64,000 nt of DNA from Rhabdophis nuchalis (taxonomy: Eukaryota > Chordata > Lepidosauria > Squamata > Natricidae). Shown here piece by piece: positions 46,213-58,508 of this stretch. The position numbers and the translations under genes were made by a program. Positions within the stretch are counted from its first letter, which is position 1; every line of letters begins with the position of its first letter. The stretch covers positions 142,849,503-142,913,502 of the forward strand of contig CM077645.1 in assembly GCA_039707465.1 (NCBI GenBank), written 5' to 3'. A model generated the notes under the pieces. The model was not told the DNA's origin. It made no database searches and saw nothing but the letters and a program-made list of their open reading frames with translations.

Positions 46213-46674
46213 ATAAAACATATATTGAGACCAGAAACTATATTGTTATTGATAATTAATGAACCAGAGTTAACAAAACATGAGAAAGAACTGATTAGAA
46301 TTATGATTATAATGGGTAGAATTGTAATAGCAAGATATTGGAAAATAGAGGTAAATATTAAAATAGAAGAATGGTACTGTGAAATGTGGAAATTAGCCTT
46401 AAATGATAAAATGACGTGTGATATTAAATTTAGAGAGGGGGTTTATAAAAACGATATCTTTTGGAAGACTTGGAAGCCATTTGTGGACTATGCACTTGGA
46501 ACTTTGGACGTCTCGACGCCTGTACCGAGGGAACGTGGATTTTGGAGATCCTAAAGATAATAGATGATACTTGAAACCAACTCTTCCTTTTGTTTTGTAC
46601 AGCACTGGGTGATATATTGTAAAACAGTATAAAAATTTCAATAAAAAAAAATAAAAAAAAATAAAACATATATT
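46213..46674 (+). mobile_element. 5'-truncated L1 with TSD
   Basis: The insert 46227-46660 carries the C-terminus of L1 ORF2 (IVIARYWK ... IEEWYCEMWKLALNDKMTC ... FVDYALGTLD), a short 3' UTR and an A-rich tail with AATAAA. Flanks ATAAAACATATATT at 46213-46226 and 46661-46674 match perfectly, although the surrounding AT repeat makes chance agreement easier. Confidence 0.75.
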
Positions 46675-46865
46675 ATATATATATGTATATATTATTATTA
46701 TATATATATGTATATATTATTATTATATGTATATATGTATATATTATATATATACATATATTATATATATATATAAACATATATTTGTTTTCTGAGGTTT
46801 TCGCGGGTGTTTGTATGTAGGTCTTTGGTTATTCGGGTTTTCTCCCGCGTAGAATTGGAAGTATC

Positions 46866-46904
46866 TTCACGACGTTTCGATGAAGTCTCATTCATCATCT
46901 TCAG
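46866..46904 (-). ncRNA. Hammerhead-like core, family 2 copy c
   Basis: CUGAAGA (46904-46898), U, hairpin GAUGAA-UGAGAC-UUCAUC, GAAAC (46878-46874), GUC (46873-46871). Confidence 0.55.
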
Positions 46905-47021
46905 GCTGGTGCTTCCGGCTTGGTGCTTCCAGGATCAGGTCACACCCCCACTGGCAGTTAAAAAGAGGAACCGGCTGAGATCTCACATTGCTCCTGGAAG
47001 CACCAAGCCGGAAGCACCAGC

Positions 47022-47060
47022 CTGAAGATGATGAATGAGACTTCATCGAAACGTCGTGAA
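47022..47060 (+). ncRNA. Hammerhead-like core, family 2 copy d
   Basis: CUGAAGA (47022-47028), U, same hairpin, GAAAC (47048-47052), GUC (47053-47055), GUGAA. Confidence 0.55.
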
Positions 47061-47149
47061 GATACTTCCAATTCTACGCGGGAGAAAACCCGAATAACCA
47101 AAGACCTACAAACATATATTATATATATAAAACATATATTATAAATCTA

Positions 47150-48645
<1,496 letters not shown>

Positions 48646-48648
48646 GTA

Positions 48649-48795
48649 CAATACAATACAATAACAGTTGGAAAGGACCTTGGAGGTCATCTAGTCCAAC
48701 TCCCTGCCTAGGCAGGAAGCCCTATACCGTTTCAGACTGTATGTATGTATGTATGTATGTATGTATGTATGTATGTATGTACGTATGTGTATATA
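48649..48795 (-). mobile_element. CR1 3' tip embedded in a TATG microsatellite
   Basis: 48649-48737 is the last about 90 bp of a CR1 element in minus orientation (tail ACAATACAATACAATA, then the 'ctagtccaactccctgcc' segment). TGTATG repeats flank both sides (48631-48648, 48738-48790), so the element inserted in the repeat. Confidence 0.75.
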
Positions 48796-49021
48796 TGTCT
48801 CTGTGTGTATAGTACATGTCTCTCTCTCTGTGTGTATAATATTTATAGATTCCATAGATTCCATAGATTTATTGCTAGAATACACAGTTTTAAAAGGAAA
48901 TTTGTGCAGAGCAAAATGGCTGCTAAGGAAATGCATATTGGGCTGAAATTAACACTTCAAAGAAATTCTAGATTCTAGGTCAAAATGGGATATTAACTAG
49001 AACTACTTTAGGATCTTCACA

Positions 49022-49556
<535 letters not shown>

Positions 49557-50403
49557 AAGCTATTTTTTTAACAAAAACTCTTATATTATATTATAAGAAT
49601 TATGATTTATATGATAGGCTGATTTATATGATAGGATTTATATGATATGATTTAGGCCCAGTACTCTTTAACATCTTCATCAACGATTTGGATGAGGGGA
49701 TAAATGGGGAACTCATCAAATTCGCAGACGACACCAAGCTGGCAGGAATAACCAACACTCCAGAAGATAGGCTTAAGATACAGAAGGATCTAGACAAACT
49801 TGAACATTGGGCACTGTCTAATAAAATGAAATTCAATTGTGAAAAAAGTAAGGTCCTACATATAGGCAAGAAAAACCAAATGCACAAGTACAGTATAGGT
49901 GGTACCTTGCTCAATAGTAGCAACTGTGAGAGGGATCTCGGAATCCTAGTGGACAACCATTTAAATATGAGCCAGCAGTGTGCAGCAGCTGCCAAAAAAG
50001 CCAACACAGTTCTAGGCTGCATCAACAGAGGGATAGAATCTAGATCGCGTGAAGTGTTAATGCCACTGTATCAGGGGTGGGTTGCTAGGGGATCGGCCAG
50101 GATCGCGCGAGCCTGTTCGTGAAATTTAGAGATCCGGGCCGATCCCGTTGGACGATGGACCCGGAAGTTACGTCCGGAACACGTGGCTCGCTCCGTCAAA
50201 ACCTCAGTTTGAATTTCTTTCTCTGTTGGGGCGCCTGCCTTCCGCCGCCACTAGCCTGCCAGGCTTCAAAACTAAAGGGCGGGGGCCGGGCCTTGAAGCT
50301 CTTTCGTTGTTAGCATGGCTAGGGGGGGCAGCGGAAGACATGCTAGGTGCGCGAAGGCCCCCCCGCCCTCCCCAGCCACGCCAACAGGGAAAGAGTTTCA
50401 AGG

Positions 50404-50972
50404 CCCGGCCTGGGCCCTTTAGTTTTGAAGCTGCCAGGGCCGGGCTGGGCCTTTCGCGCTTGGCGCGAATGCAGAGGCTTGGGGGGGCTTCGCGCAGCTA
50501 TTCGCGGGCTGCGCGAAGCCATCCCGATCCCCTGCAGCCACGCCGGCAGCTTTAAGGGCCAAGCCGGCCCTTTCGCACTTGGCGCGAATGCAGAGGCTTG
50601 GGGGGGCTTCGCCCAGCTATTCGCGGGCTGCGCGAAGCCATCCCGATCCCCTGCAGCCACGCCGGCAGCTTTAAGGGCCGAGCCGGCCCTTTCGCGCTTG
50701 GCGCGAATGCAGAGGCTTGGGGGGGCTTCGCGCAGCTATTCGCAGGCTGCGCGAAGCCATCCCGATCCCCTGCAGCCACGCCGGCAGCTTTAAGGGCCGA
50801 GCCGGCCCTTTCGCGCTTGGCGCGAATGCAGAGGCTTGGGGGGGCTTCGCGCAGCTATTCGCGGGCTGCGCGAAGCCATCCCGATCTCCTGCAGCCACGC
50901 CGGCAGCTTTAAGGGCCGAGCCGGCCCTTTCGCGCTTGGCGCGAATGCAGAGGCTTGGGGGGGCTTCGCGCC
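50404..50972 (+). repeat. 119-bp GC-rich tandem repeat
   Basis: The motif GCGAATGCAGAGG starts at 50465, 50584, 50703, 50822 and 50941, an exact 119-bp period. Units differ by only a few bases. CpG-rich. Long overlapping ORFs on both strands follow from composition and the repeat. Confidence 0.95.
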
Positions 50973-51023
50973 GAGCCGAGCCAAGCGCGCCCGGCTGGAG
51001 CGCAGGAGCCACCCGCGAGCGCC

Positions 51024-51202
51024 ATGGCAAGCTGGAGCGGGGCGCGCTGCTGCTGTTGCTGCTGCTGCTGTGCGGGCCGGGGGCGCGGGGGTCCCGGGGC
51101 GCCGACAAGCAGAACAGCCTCCGCAGGGCGGCCAGCGGCGTCTACCAGGGCGCCAGCGGCCTGCTGGGCGAGGAGAACGTGCGTGCCCTGCAGAAGGTGA
51201 GC
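51024..51202 (+). pseudogene. BRI3BP: BRI3BP-like exon 1 with splice donor, captured
   Basis: A leucine-rich signal-like stretch (LLLLLLLLCG), then NSLRRAASGVYQGASGLLGE and ENVRALQK end exactly at AAG|GTGAGC (donor GT at 51197). This matches the beginning of BRI3-binding protein (signal peptide, then a region like NS-RR ... FGEDNVRA-QK). The ATG in good context (51024) is out of frame with that reading by one base, so the copy is broken or uses another start. Only exon 1 and neighbouring sequence are present. Product identity is from memory of the family and moderately certain. Confidence 0.6.
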
Positions 51203-51793
51203 GGCGGCCCGAGGGTCCCAGGCAAAGGGGAGGGGGGAAGGGGAAGAGGAGGGGTCTGGGTTGGGAGGGGGGTCTGGCCTTGTTGGGGGGGAAGGGGTGC
51301 AGAAGGGGGTCCCCGACTTTGGCGTGGGCGGCCAGGAGGGAGATTGGGGAGGTCCTGGCTGAGCCACTTGTGTGCCCGCTGGAGAGGGTGACCTGGTAGG
51401 AATGATGGAGATGGCCAAAGATGTTGGGGGAGGGGAGGTCTTAGTCCTGGATGAGCCAGTGGGGAGACCCCACAAGGTGACCTGAGGGCACAATGCTGGG
51501 GATGATGATGATGATGATGATGATGATGGGGGCTTCTGAGAAGTGAACCTGGTCATGGTGGTGAGGATGACCACAGAGGTTGAGGGTCCTGTTTGACTCA
51601 TGATTTTGGGGGTGGGGGGGGGGAGGAGGGTTTCCACAAGGTGATCTGAAGATGGGAAGGGGATGAGAATAATGCCTCACTGGAAAAGTAAACATGGTAC
51701 ATGTTTCTCCAGTCCAGTAGACCAGAGGTGTTAGGTGTCCCGCCCCAAAGGTGCTTTATTTTCCACGAGGCATTTGGACTTTGTGTTTTTTTC

Positions 51794-51833
51794 TTTGAAG
51801 ACGTTTCGCTTCTCACCCAAGAAGCTTCTTCAG
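51794..51833 (-). ncRNA. Hammerhead-like core, family 3
   Basis: CUGAAGA (51833-51827), one A, hairpin GCUUC-UUGGGUGA-GAAGC (51825-51808), GAAAC (51807-51803), GUC (51802-51800), UUCAAAG. Loop-less stem III. Sits in a PLE-type module (about 51730-51870) inside the hAT-like element. Confidence 0.5.
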
Positions 51834-52060
51834 CTGCGACTTGGATGGTGGGGAATGGAAGGATTTATATTCTGGTCATTTGTACCCTTTTAGAGGTAGC
51901 AGCCATGCCAGAAGCTTTAAGGGCCGGGCCTTTTACATTTGAAGCTGCCGGGCACCGGGGCCTTTCTCAACATGGCTAGCCACTAACTTGTTGAAAAAGG
52001 GGCCAGCAGATTCACAGCATGGCCCTTTAAATTTCGCGCTGCAGCTGCTAACGTTCCCAC

Positions 52061-52210
52061 CTGGTCACATGGCCAGAAAGCCACTCCTGCCTGGTCACGT
52101 GGCCAGAAAGCCACTCCCACCCAGTCACATGGCCAGAAAGCCACTCCCACCCGGTCACATGGCCGGCAAGCCACTCCCACCCGGTCACATGGCCGGCAAG
52201 CCACTCCCAC
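52061..52210 (+). repeat. 30-bp subterminal tandem repeat
   Basis: Five units starting near 52063, 52093, 52123, 52153 and 52183, each with GGTCACATGGCC and GCCACTCCCACC. No unique spacers. Single copies of the same motif occur near the right end of 54151 and 56531. Confidence 0.9.
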
Positions 52211-52795
52211 AAAGCAGGCCACACCCACAGAACCTGTTCCAAAAATTTTGAAACCCACCCCTGCACTGTATAGTGCCTTGGTAAGGCCACACTTGGAATA
52301 CTGCATACAGTTTTGGTCGCCACGATGTAGAAAAGACGTGGAGACTCTGGAAAGAGTGCAAAGAAGAGCAACCAAGATGATTAGAGGACTGGAGACTAAG
52401 ACATATGAAGAACGGCTGCAGGAGCTGGGTATGTCTAGTTTGATGAAGAGAAGGACCAGGGGAGACATGATAGCAGTGTTCCGATATCTCAGAGGGTGCC
52501 ACAAAGAAGAGGGAGTCAAACTTTTCTCCAAGGCACCTGGGGGCAGGACAAGGAGCAATGGGTGGAAACTAACCAAGGAGAGAAGCAACTTAGAACTAAG
52601 GAGAAATTTCCTAACAGTAAGAACAATTAACCTCTGGAACAGCTTGCCTCCAGCAGTTGTGAATGCCCCAACCCTGGAAGTCTTTAAAAAGATGTTAGAC
52701 AGCCATTTGTCTGAAATGGTATAAGGTTCCTGCCCATGCAGGGGGTTGGACTAGAAGACCTACAAGGTCCCTTCCAACTCTGCTATTGTATTGTA

Positions 52796-53410
52796 TTGAT
52801 ACATATCTGCTAAATATAAAGACACTGGCAGAAAAATGTGGTAATCCTAATTTAATAACTGTAATGGACTGCTAGAATAACATTGAGTGGGAAGAAGAGC
52901 CGCAGCCTGGACCAAGATCAGATTGAAACAGAACTCTAACCTGAGTCTCAGACAAGGCCCTCCCTGGTTCTCACAAAGATCAAGGTAAGATCAGGCTTGC
53001 AAGATGAGGTTATTATAAACGTATAATAAAATTAGTATTATTTTTTTATTATTATTTTTTCATTCACTGAATGCTGAGAAAGTTTTTAAAAGAGAGAGAG
53101 TTAAGAACTCAAATCTGGATGAATAGGCTTCATTTTGTCTTAGGTCTATTTTTAAAATGTTCTTTTTGGTAGGCCATTTGCAAATTTATTAGCATATAAA
53201 AAGATAGATCTAAATCCAGAAGTTGCTTCTTTAGTCATACTAAATGGTTCCACTTATTCTCAGTGTTGACCCATTTTTAAAAATCTGCAATAATCAAAGA
53301 AATCATATTGTTTCTAACTATATTTTTGTACTTATATCTATGTATACACACAGTTTCTTAAAGTCCCAAATCTTTTAATATTAAGGATTTAACATTAGTA
53401 ATAATTTTAA
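52796..53410. other. Unrecognised intergenic DNA
   Basis: AT-rich, nothing identified. Confidence 0.3.
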
Positions 53411-53520
53411 AATTGATATACCACCCAATTTTCAATGACCCTGGTTGGCTCACAACAATCAAAACATTTACAATTAAATCAATCACAGGTAAAAGATTAA
53501 GATAAAAGATAACAAACTCA
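53411..53520 (-). mobile_element. Possible old LINE 3' UTR remnant
   Basis: Contains a decayed 'ataccacccaatt ... ggctcacaacaatc' order typical of squamate LINE 3' ends. Weak. Confidence 0.3.
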
Positions 53521-53626
53521 GCGATATGAGGGAACTCAATTTCTCTCATCAAAGACGTGGATGAAAAGCCAGACGTTTTGGAGTTTTCTGAACAACAGAC
53601 ATCCAGATTTTGGAGGGTACCTACCA

Positions 53627-53850
53627 GTGGTGGGTTCTGGATTCCATTCCAACTGGTACAGTTGGAACTGCCCTGGCATCACCCACATGCATGCGCACAG
53701 AACCGCCAAAGGCATAAAGAACACGTAAGAAGCAAGAGTGGGTGGGTGGGCCCTCTGGAGCACCATACTGGAGCGGTATTTGGTGCTCTGGGCAGGCTCC
53801 AGTATGCCCGTACCGGGGCGTACTTTCTGCAACCCACCACTGGTACTCAC
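53627..53850. mobile_element. hAT-like MITE, 208 bp
   Basis: Element 53635-53842 with ends CAGTGGTGGGTTC and GCAACCCACCACTG. The flanking octamers GTACCTAC and GTACTCAC agree at six of eight positions, so the insertion is older than its neighbours. Confidence 0.65.
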
Positions 53851-54106
53851 CCTGTTTCCCTGAAAATAAGACCTCCCCCGGATAATAAGCCCAATCAGGC
53901 TTTTTGAATGCATGTGCTAAAATAAACCCTCCCCCAAAAATAAGCCCTCCCCGAAAATATTGCAACACAGCAGCAGGGATGAAGTGACCATGCTACCTCT
54001 TGCACCCCAAAATAAGAACTCCCCGAAAATAAGGCCAAGCACTTATTTGAGGGTCAAAAAATAAAGAAAACAAGACCCTGTCTTATTTTCGGGAAAACAT
54101 GGTAGT
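53848..54106. mobile_element. TIR element, family B
   Basis: Inverted ends: CCCTGTTTCCCTGAAAATAAG at the left minus its last base, and CATGTTTTCCCGAAAATAAG on the minus strand at the right. Interior repeats the 'cccgaaaataag' motif several times. Superfamily not decided. Confidence 0.6.
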
Positions 54107-54142
54107 TATAGTTGGCAGAGGCTGCTAAAGAGAAGTTGAAGA

Positions 54143-54596
54143 AGGTGCTGCAGTGGTGGGTTTCTGCAGGCTCGTACCTACTCGCGAGAGCCGGTTGGTG
54201 AAATTTAGAAAACCGGTGAGAGGGGGTTCCACCGGCGTACTTGGAAATAAATCTGGCCCGCCGCTGCCAGTGACCCAATGGGAAGGAAAGGAAAGGAAAG
54301 GAAAGGGAAAGGAAAGGGGAGGGAGGGAGGGAGGGAGGGAGGGAGGGAAGGAAGGAAGGAAGGAAGGAAGGAAGGAAGGAAGGAAAGAAGGAAGGAAGGA
54401 AGGAAGGAAGAATTTATCATCACAATTGAGTTCAAAATTTTGGTTGCTAAGCAAGAGCGTTGTTAAATGAGTTTCACCACATTTTAAAAGGTGGCCACTC
54501 CCACCCTGTCACATGACTTCCAAGCCATGCCCACAAAATAGGCCACACCTACAGAGTAGGTTCTAAAAAATTAAAAAACCCACCACTGAGGTGCTG
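54143..54596. mobile_element. hAT-like MITE, 438 bp, perfect TSD
   Basis: Element 54151-54588 with ends CAGTGGTGGGTTTC and AAACCCACCACTG and TSD AGGTGCTG (54143-54150, 54589-54596). It contains a GGAA/GGGA microsatellite (54280-54410). Confidence 0.85.
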
Positions 54597-55030
54597 CCTT
54601 CTGCAGCACTTTGCCAGTCAAAATGTGCCACAGGGACACATGCAACCCCCCTCCCTGAGCACGTTTTTGCCAGCAGACTGCTGCAGGAGGCCGTGGAGGC
54701 CAAAAACAGACATCCTTACCCTCCCATGAAATTATCAGTTCATTTATGCTCTGCTCTTATACAGTGAAGTGAAGCCCATAGCAGCTGGGTACCCTATATA
54801 TCTTTAATTGTTTAATTTTGACTATTTGTGCTAGAAAGTAAATCTCCCTTTGTCTGGAATAGCTGTGTTTAATGCAAAGGGGAAAAAATGCATCTTGAGC
54901 CTGTGTCAAATGTCCACCATGCCCATGCCTACCATTCCCAAACCCACTCCCAGCCACGTCTCCCCGGCCCCCCAAGGTCAAACACAATCCTGATGTGGTC
55001 CTCAATGAAATCAAGTTTGATAACCCTGTT
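54597..55030. other. Unrecognised intergenic DNA
   Basis: Nothing firm; a (TG)n run follows at 55053-55081. Confidence 0.3.
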
Positions 55031-55119
55031 TTAAATGCTCTGAATAAAAAAACTACTGTGTGTGTGTGTGTGTGTGTGTGCGTGCGTGTACATGCGTGTC
55101 AAGAAGTTGGCCATAGGCA

Positions 55120-55850
55120 TGTTTATTTTATTTATTTTTATTTATTATTTAGATGTATATAACTACTCCCTCTCCCCAAAGGGACTCGGGGCGGTGCACA
55201 GGAAATTAAAACATATGAATATTACAATTATAAATAATTAAAACCAAATTAAATAAATTATCCCTGCGCTAAAATTTAGAATCATTAAAACTCTACCCCA
55301 TTTAAAACCAATTAAAACAATTTAAGGTACAGACTATAGGCTAGGTAAAATAAATTAGGCCAGACCAGCCTGATGGAACAAATGGGTCTTTAATTTCTGG
55401 CGGAAGGTGCAGAGGTCTGTAGTTATTCTGAGATCGGGGGGTAGGTCGTTCCAGAGGGTTGGGCCCACCACAGAGAAGGCCCTTCCCTTGGGTGTCACCC
55501 GCTGGCATTGCCTAGTGGATGGCACCCGGAGAAGTCCCTCTCTGTGGGAGTGAATCGGCTGGAAGGATGTATGGGGTAGGATGCGATCCCGCAGATAGCT
55601 AGGTCCCGTGCCATGGAGCGCTTTAAAGATGGTAATCAGCACCTTGAAGCGCACCCGAAAGGCCACAGGCAGCCAGTGCAGCTCACATAGGAGCGGTGTT
55701 ACTTGGGAGTACCTAGAAGCTCCCAAGATCGCCCGCGTGGCCGCATTCTGGGCTAGCTATAGTCTTTGGGTGCACCCCAAGGGGAGCCCCATGTAGAGAG
55801 CATTGCAGTAGTCTAGCCGGGATGTCACAAGCGCATGAGTGACTATGCAA
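55120..55850 (-). mobile_element. L2-like LINE 3' end
   Basis: 3' UTR with the GC segment at about 55170-55200, then the ORF2 C-terminus (55355-55726 open, 123 codons: VTPLLCELHWLPVAFRVRFK ... LWNDLPPDLR). An upstream stop at about 55757 and truncation at 55850. Confidence 0.8.
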
Positions 55851-56522
55851 AGTATGTGTTCAAAGTTCTGCCTAATTTTATAGTAATGCATATCAAAACC
55901 AGAAAGGGCTTAGGCTCCCATGTACTGATTGTGAAGAAATGACCTAACCTTGAACATGAGGAAGGAGTATGGGGAATTTTAGCAAAGATTACTCAATCTT
56001 GAGAAAGAGGAAAAGGGGAGAACGGTTCTCAAAAATGATTCTGCCTTGATTTTGTTTGGCATGAGGCTGAGGTCTTTCAAGATGAATGCTACTTTTTGAG
56101 GTGGCATATTTGACAAAGAGGTAGAGCAAAAATTCCAGGAATGGTTTAATGTTGTAGACAGAATACATAATCTTGAAAGTGTCTCATTGTTTCTGCAAAA
56201 CTAATTCTTTATTGTTGCTGTGGGCTGCGGCATTACCTAATAAACGCTATTTAATTCCAGAGTAAGATAAAGAGGTACCTCTCCTTTTAATTGGATGAGT
56301 CAATCACACAAGGGTGGATACCTCAGGGCCATGAAAGGGTAACATTGTTTGAATGATTAAATGACTGATAATAGGGAAATTGTGATTAAGACCAGGTCAC
56401 CTGGAATTGTTCTTTTTGTTTCATTTGGAAATGGAATTACCTTATTTTTATTCTTCCACCAAAGGATTGGGATATCTGAACTTGATAACTTCCAGATTAT
56501 TTAACTGCCTATGTGTTTCATG
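55851..56522. other. Unrecognised intergenic DNA
   Basis: Nothing identified. Confidence 0.3.
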
Positions 56523-56699
56523 AATTATGACAGTGGTGGGTTTCTGCAGGCTTGCACCTACTCGCGAGAGCCGGTTGGTGAAATTTAGAGAACCGGTGAG
56601 AGGGGGTTTCACCGGCGTACCTGGAAGTAAATCTGGCCCGCCGCTGCCAGTGACCCAACGGAAACGAAAGGAAAGGAAAGGAAGGAAGAAAGGAAAGAA

Positions 56700-56751
<52 letters not shown>

Positions 56752-56936
56752 ATTTATCATCACAATTGAGTCCAAAATTTTGGTTGCTAAGCAAGAGCGT
56801 TGTTAAATGAGTTTCACCACATTTTAAAAGGTGGCCACTCCCACCCTGTCACATGACTGCCAAGCCACATCCACAAAATAGGCCACACCTACAGAGTAGG
56901 TTCTAAAAAAAATTGAAACCCACCACTGAATTATGA
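56523..56936. mobile_element. hAT-like MITE, 398 bp, perfect TSD
   Basis: Element 56531-56928, a sister of 54151-54588 (same ends, same order of segments), with TSD AATTATGA (56523-56530, 56929-56936). Its internal microsatellite is AAAG rather than GGAA (56665-56751). Confidence 0.85.
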
Positions 56937-57838
56937 TATTTGTCATGCTTGAGGAAAAATAATCCTACAGTGAATTATAAGTTTGTCAAACTTTAATCAC
57001 TATTTATTTGGTATATTAATAATGCTTTAAAAGGTTCCCTTTAGATGTACCCCTATTATTTTAGATGAACATTAGACTAAAATATTTGATTTTCATAAGG
57101 TTATATAAATAGAGGACATATTTGTAGTTTTAACTTTTTTATTTTTTTAAATTCCATGTTTGCATTTTGTAACAATAAAAAATCAATAGAAATGTTTATA
57201 GAAAATGTAATTTCAAAGGGGGGGGTTTGGAAAAAATAGTCTTTACTATAACTCTGAGACACTTTGAGGCTTTAAAAATGTTTAAATAAACATTTCAGAT
57301 CATTGCTATATTTCCCACATAATTTTAGTAATTTTTTAAAATATTACAATTAAAAAGATAAAAACAAATACAAACTAAGAAAAAGAAAAAAGTGTAGAAC
57401 GTAAAAAAAGAAATAAAATCAAAAATAAAATGAAGGTATTAGTAATTTATCACCTTATCTTAAATACTTTCTTTTTCTCCTATATTTCACTTCTTATGTA
57501 TAAACCAATCCATAAAACTGTATCATTCAGTCCTAATCAGTAAAAGTCCATTGTGGGTTATAAGTAGTCCTCACTTGACACTTGCCTGCTTAATGAACAT
57601 TCAAAGTTACAACGGACACCCAAAAAGTTCTTATGAAATGATTCCAGAATTCCGAGAGCTATACCATCCTGCTCTCATATTTATGGACATTTTCAGTACT
57701 TTGGCAACCAGGTTGCATTTATGCCCATTTGCAGCATTTAATAATCATATTGCAATGATTTTCATTAGTGTTTTACTGGTTTTTATTGCTTACTTCTGGT
57801 TTCTGGCAAAAAAAAACCCCAACACCCATTGGAGTGAG
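56937..57838. other. Mostly unrecognised; truncated TIR element C near 57563
   Basis: 'gtagtcctcacttgaca' at 57565 resembles the left end of the 59758 element, without a right end. The rest is AT-rich. Confidence 0.3.
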
Positions 57839-57841
57839 TCT

Positions 57842-57930
57842 TCTTCAATCCTCCTCCTCCTCCTCCTCCTCCTCCTCCTCCTCCTCCTCCTCCTCCTCCT
57901 CCTCCTCCTCCTCCTCCTCCTCCTCCTCCT
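57842..57930 (+). repeat. (TCC)n microsatellite
   Basis: About 29 TCC units; the poly-Leu ORF through it is an artefact. Confidence 0.95.
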
Positions 57931-58076
57931 TCTAATTGGAACTTAACTGAAAGAATATTTCACATGGAAAAATGCTATTGCTTTGAATTCTTTAAAAAAA
58001 TCATAAGATGGGTTTTTGTAAATTGGGCAGTAGAGGAAGAAGCTAAAGTTTACGATTAAAGGAGAAGAATATTTAA

Positions 58077-58508
58077 GATAGTTCTCAACTTATGTCTGGT
58101 CATTTGGTGACTGTTTGAAGTTACAATGGGTTCTCTAAAGCTATTTATGACCTGGTTTTGATGACTCAATCCCCCACATGCACCACATTTTGAGCCCTTG
58201 GCAGCCAGCCTTTCTTTATAGCTCTTTGCACCATCCCATGCTCACATGGTCATAATTTATGATGTTTCTACAAGAAATGGATATTTACTTCATTTTCTGG
58301 CAAAAATGGGTACATAGTAAACAATGGGTTCTCTTAACAACCACAACACTCACTTTACAATCATTGTATTTGCTTAATGACTGCCACACACACACACAAA
58401 GATAGTAACATCTATTTGTGGTTGATGATTAGATAACTCACATTTTGGCTATTAAAATTTACAACTGTAATTTGATCAATGATAGTCGTAAGTCAACCAC
58501 TACCTGTA
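58077..58508. mobile_element. TIR element C, diverged copy
   Basis: The right end, read on the minus strand, starts CAGGTAGTGGTTGACTTACG and the left end is a diverged inverse ('agttctcaacttatg'). Interior has the family's 'tcataatttatgat' type segments. Confidence 0.5.

Larger units (their letters stand above)
46797..47112. mobile_element. PLE-type inverted terminal module, family 2 (second copy)
   Basis: Nearly identical in layout to 31632-31955: arms 46797-46945 and 46985-47110 in opposite orientation around a centre of about 40 bp. Confidence 0.7.
50064..52271. mobile_element. 2192-bp hAT-like element carrying a gene fragment
   Basis: Element 50072-52263 with inverted ends CAGGGGTGGGTTGC and GAAACCCACCCCTG and a perfect TSD CACTGTAT (50064-50071, 52264-52271). 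Ends and subterminal motifs ('gtgaaatttagag' left; 'ggccacacccacagaac' right) tie it to the 54151 and 56531 elements. In between: a GC-rich 119-bp tandem array (50404-50972), a BRI3BP-like exon 1 with splice donor (51024-51202), intron-like sequence with (GAT)n, a PLE module piece with a hammerhead-like core (51794-51833), and a 30-bp tandem array (52061-52210). No transposase. Confidence 0.85.
49653..52795 (+). mobile_element. CR1 LINE, split by a hAT-like element
   Basis: 49653-50071 encodes RT from just before the catalytic box (GPVLFNIFINDLDE, FADDTKLAG) onward; 52272-52795 resumes in the same frame (SALVRPHLEYC ... NLWNSLPPAVVNAP) and ends with the 3' tail 'ctattgtattgtattg'. Removing 50072-52263 and one copy of the 8-bp TSD restores continuity at MPLY/SALV. 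5'-truncated. Confidence 0.85.

Noticed and set aside
50717..51637. Long overlapping Ala/Gly/Pro-rich ORFs on both strands
   Set aside because: They arise from the GC-rich 119-bp tandem array; only the short BRI3BP-like stretch resembles a real protein.
52061..52210. CRISPR-like regular repeat
   Set aside because: 30-bp units are contiguous with no spacers, and the setting is a vertebrate DNA transposon.
57551..57946. 131-codon ORF ending in poly-Leu
   Set aside because: Poly-Leu is the TCC microsatellite; the first part shows no domain and no conservation evidence.
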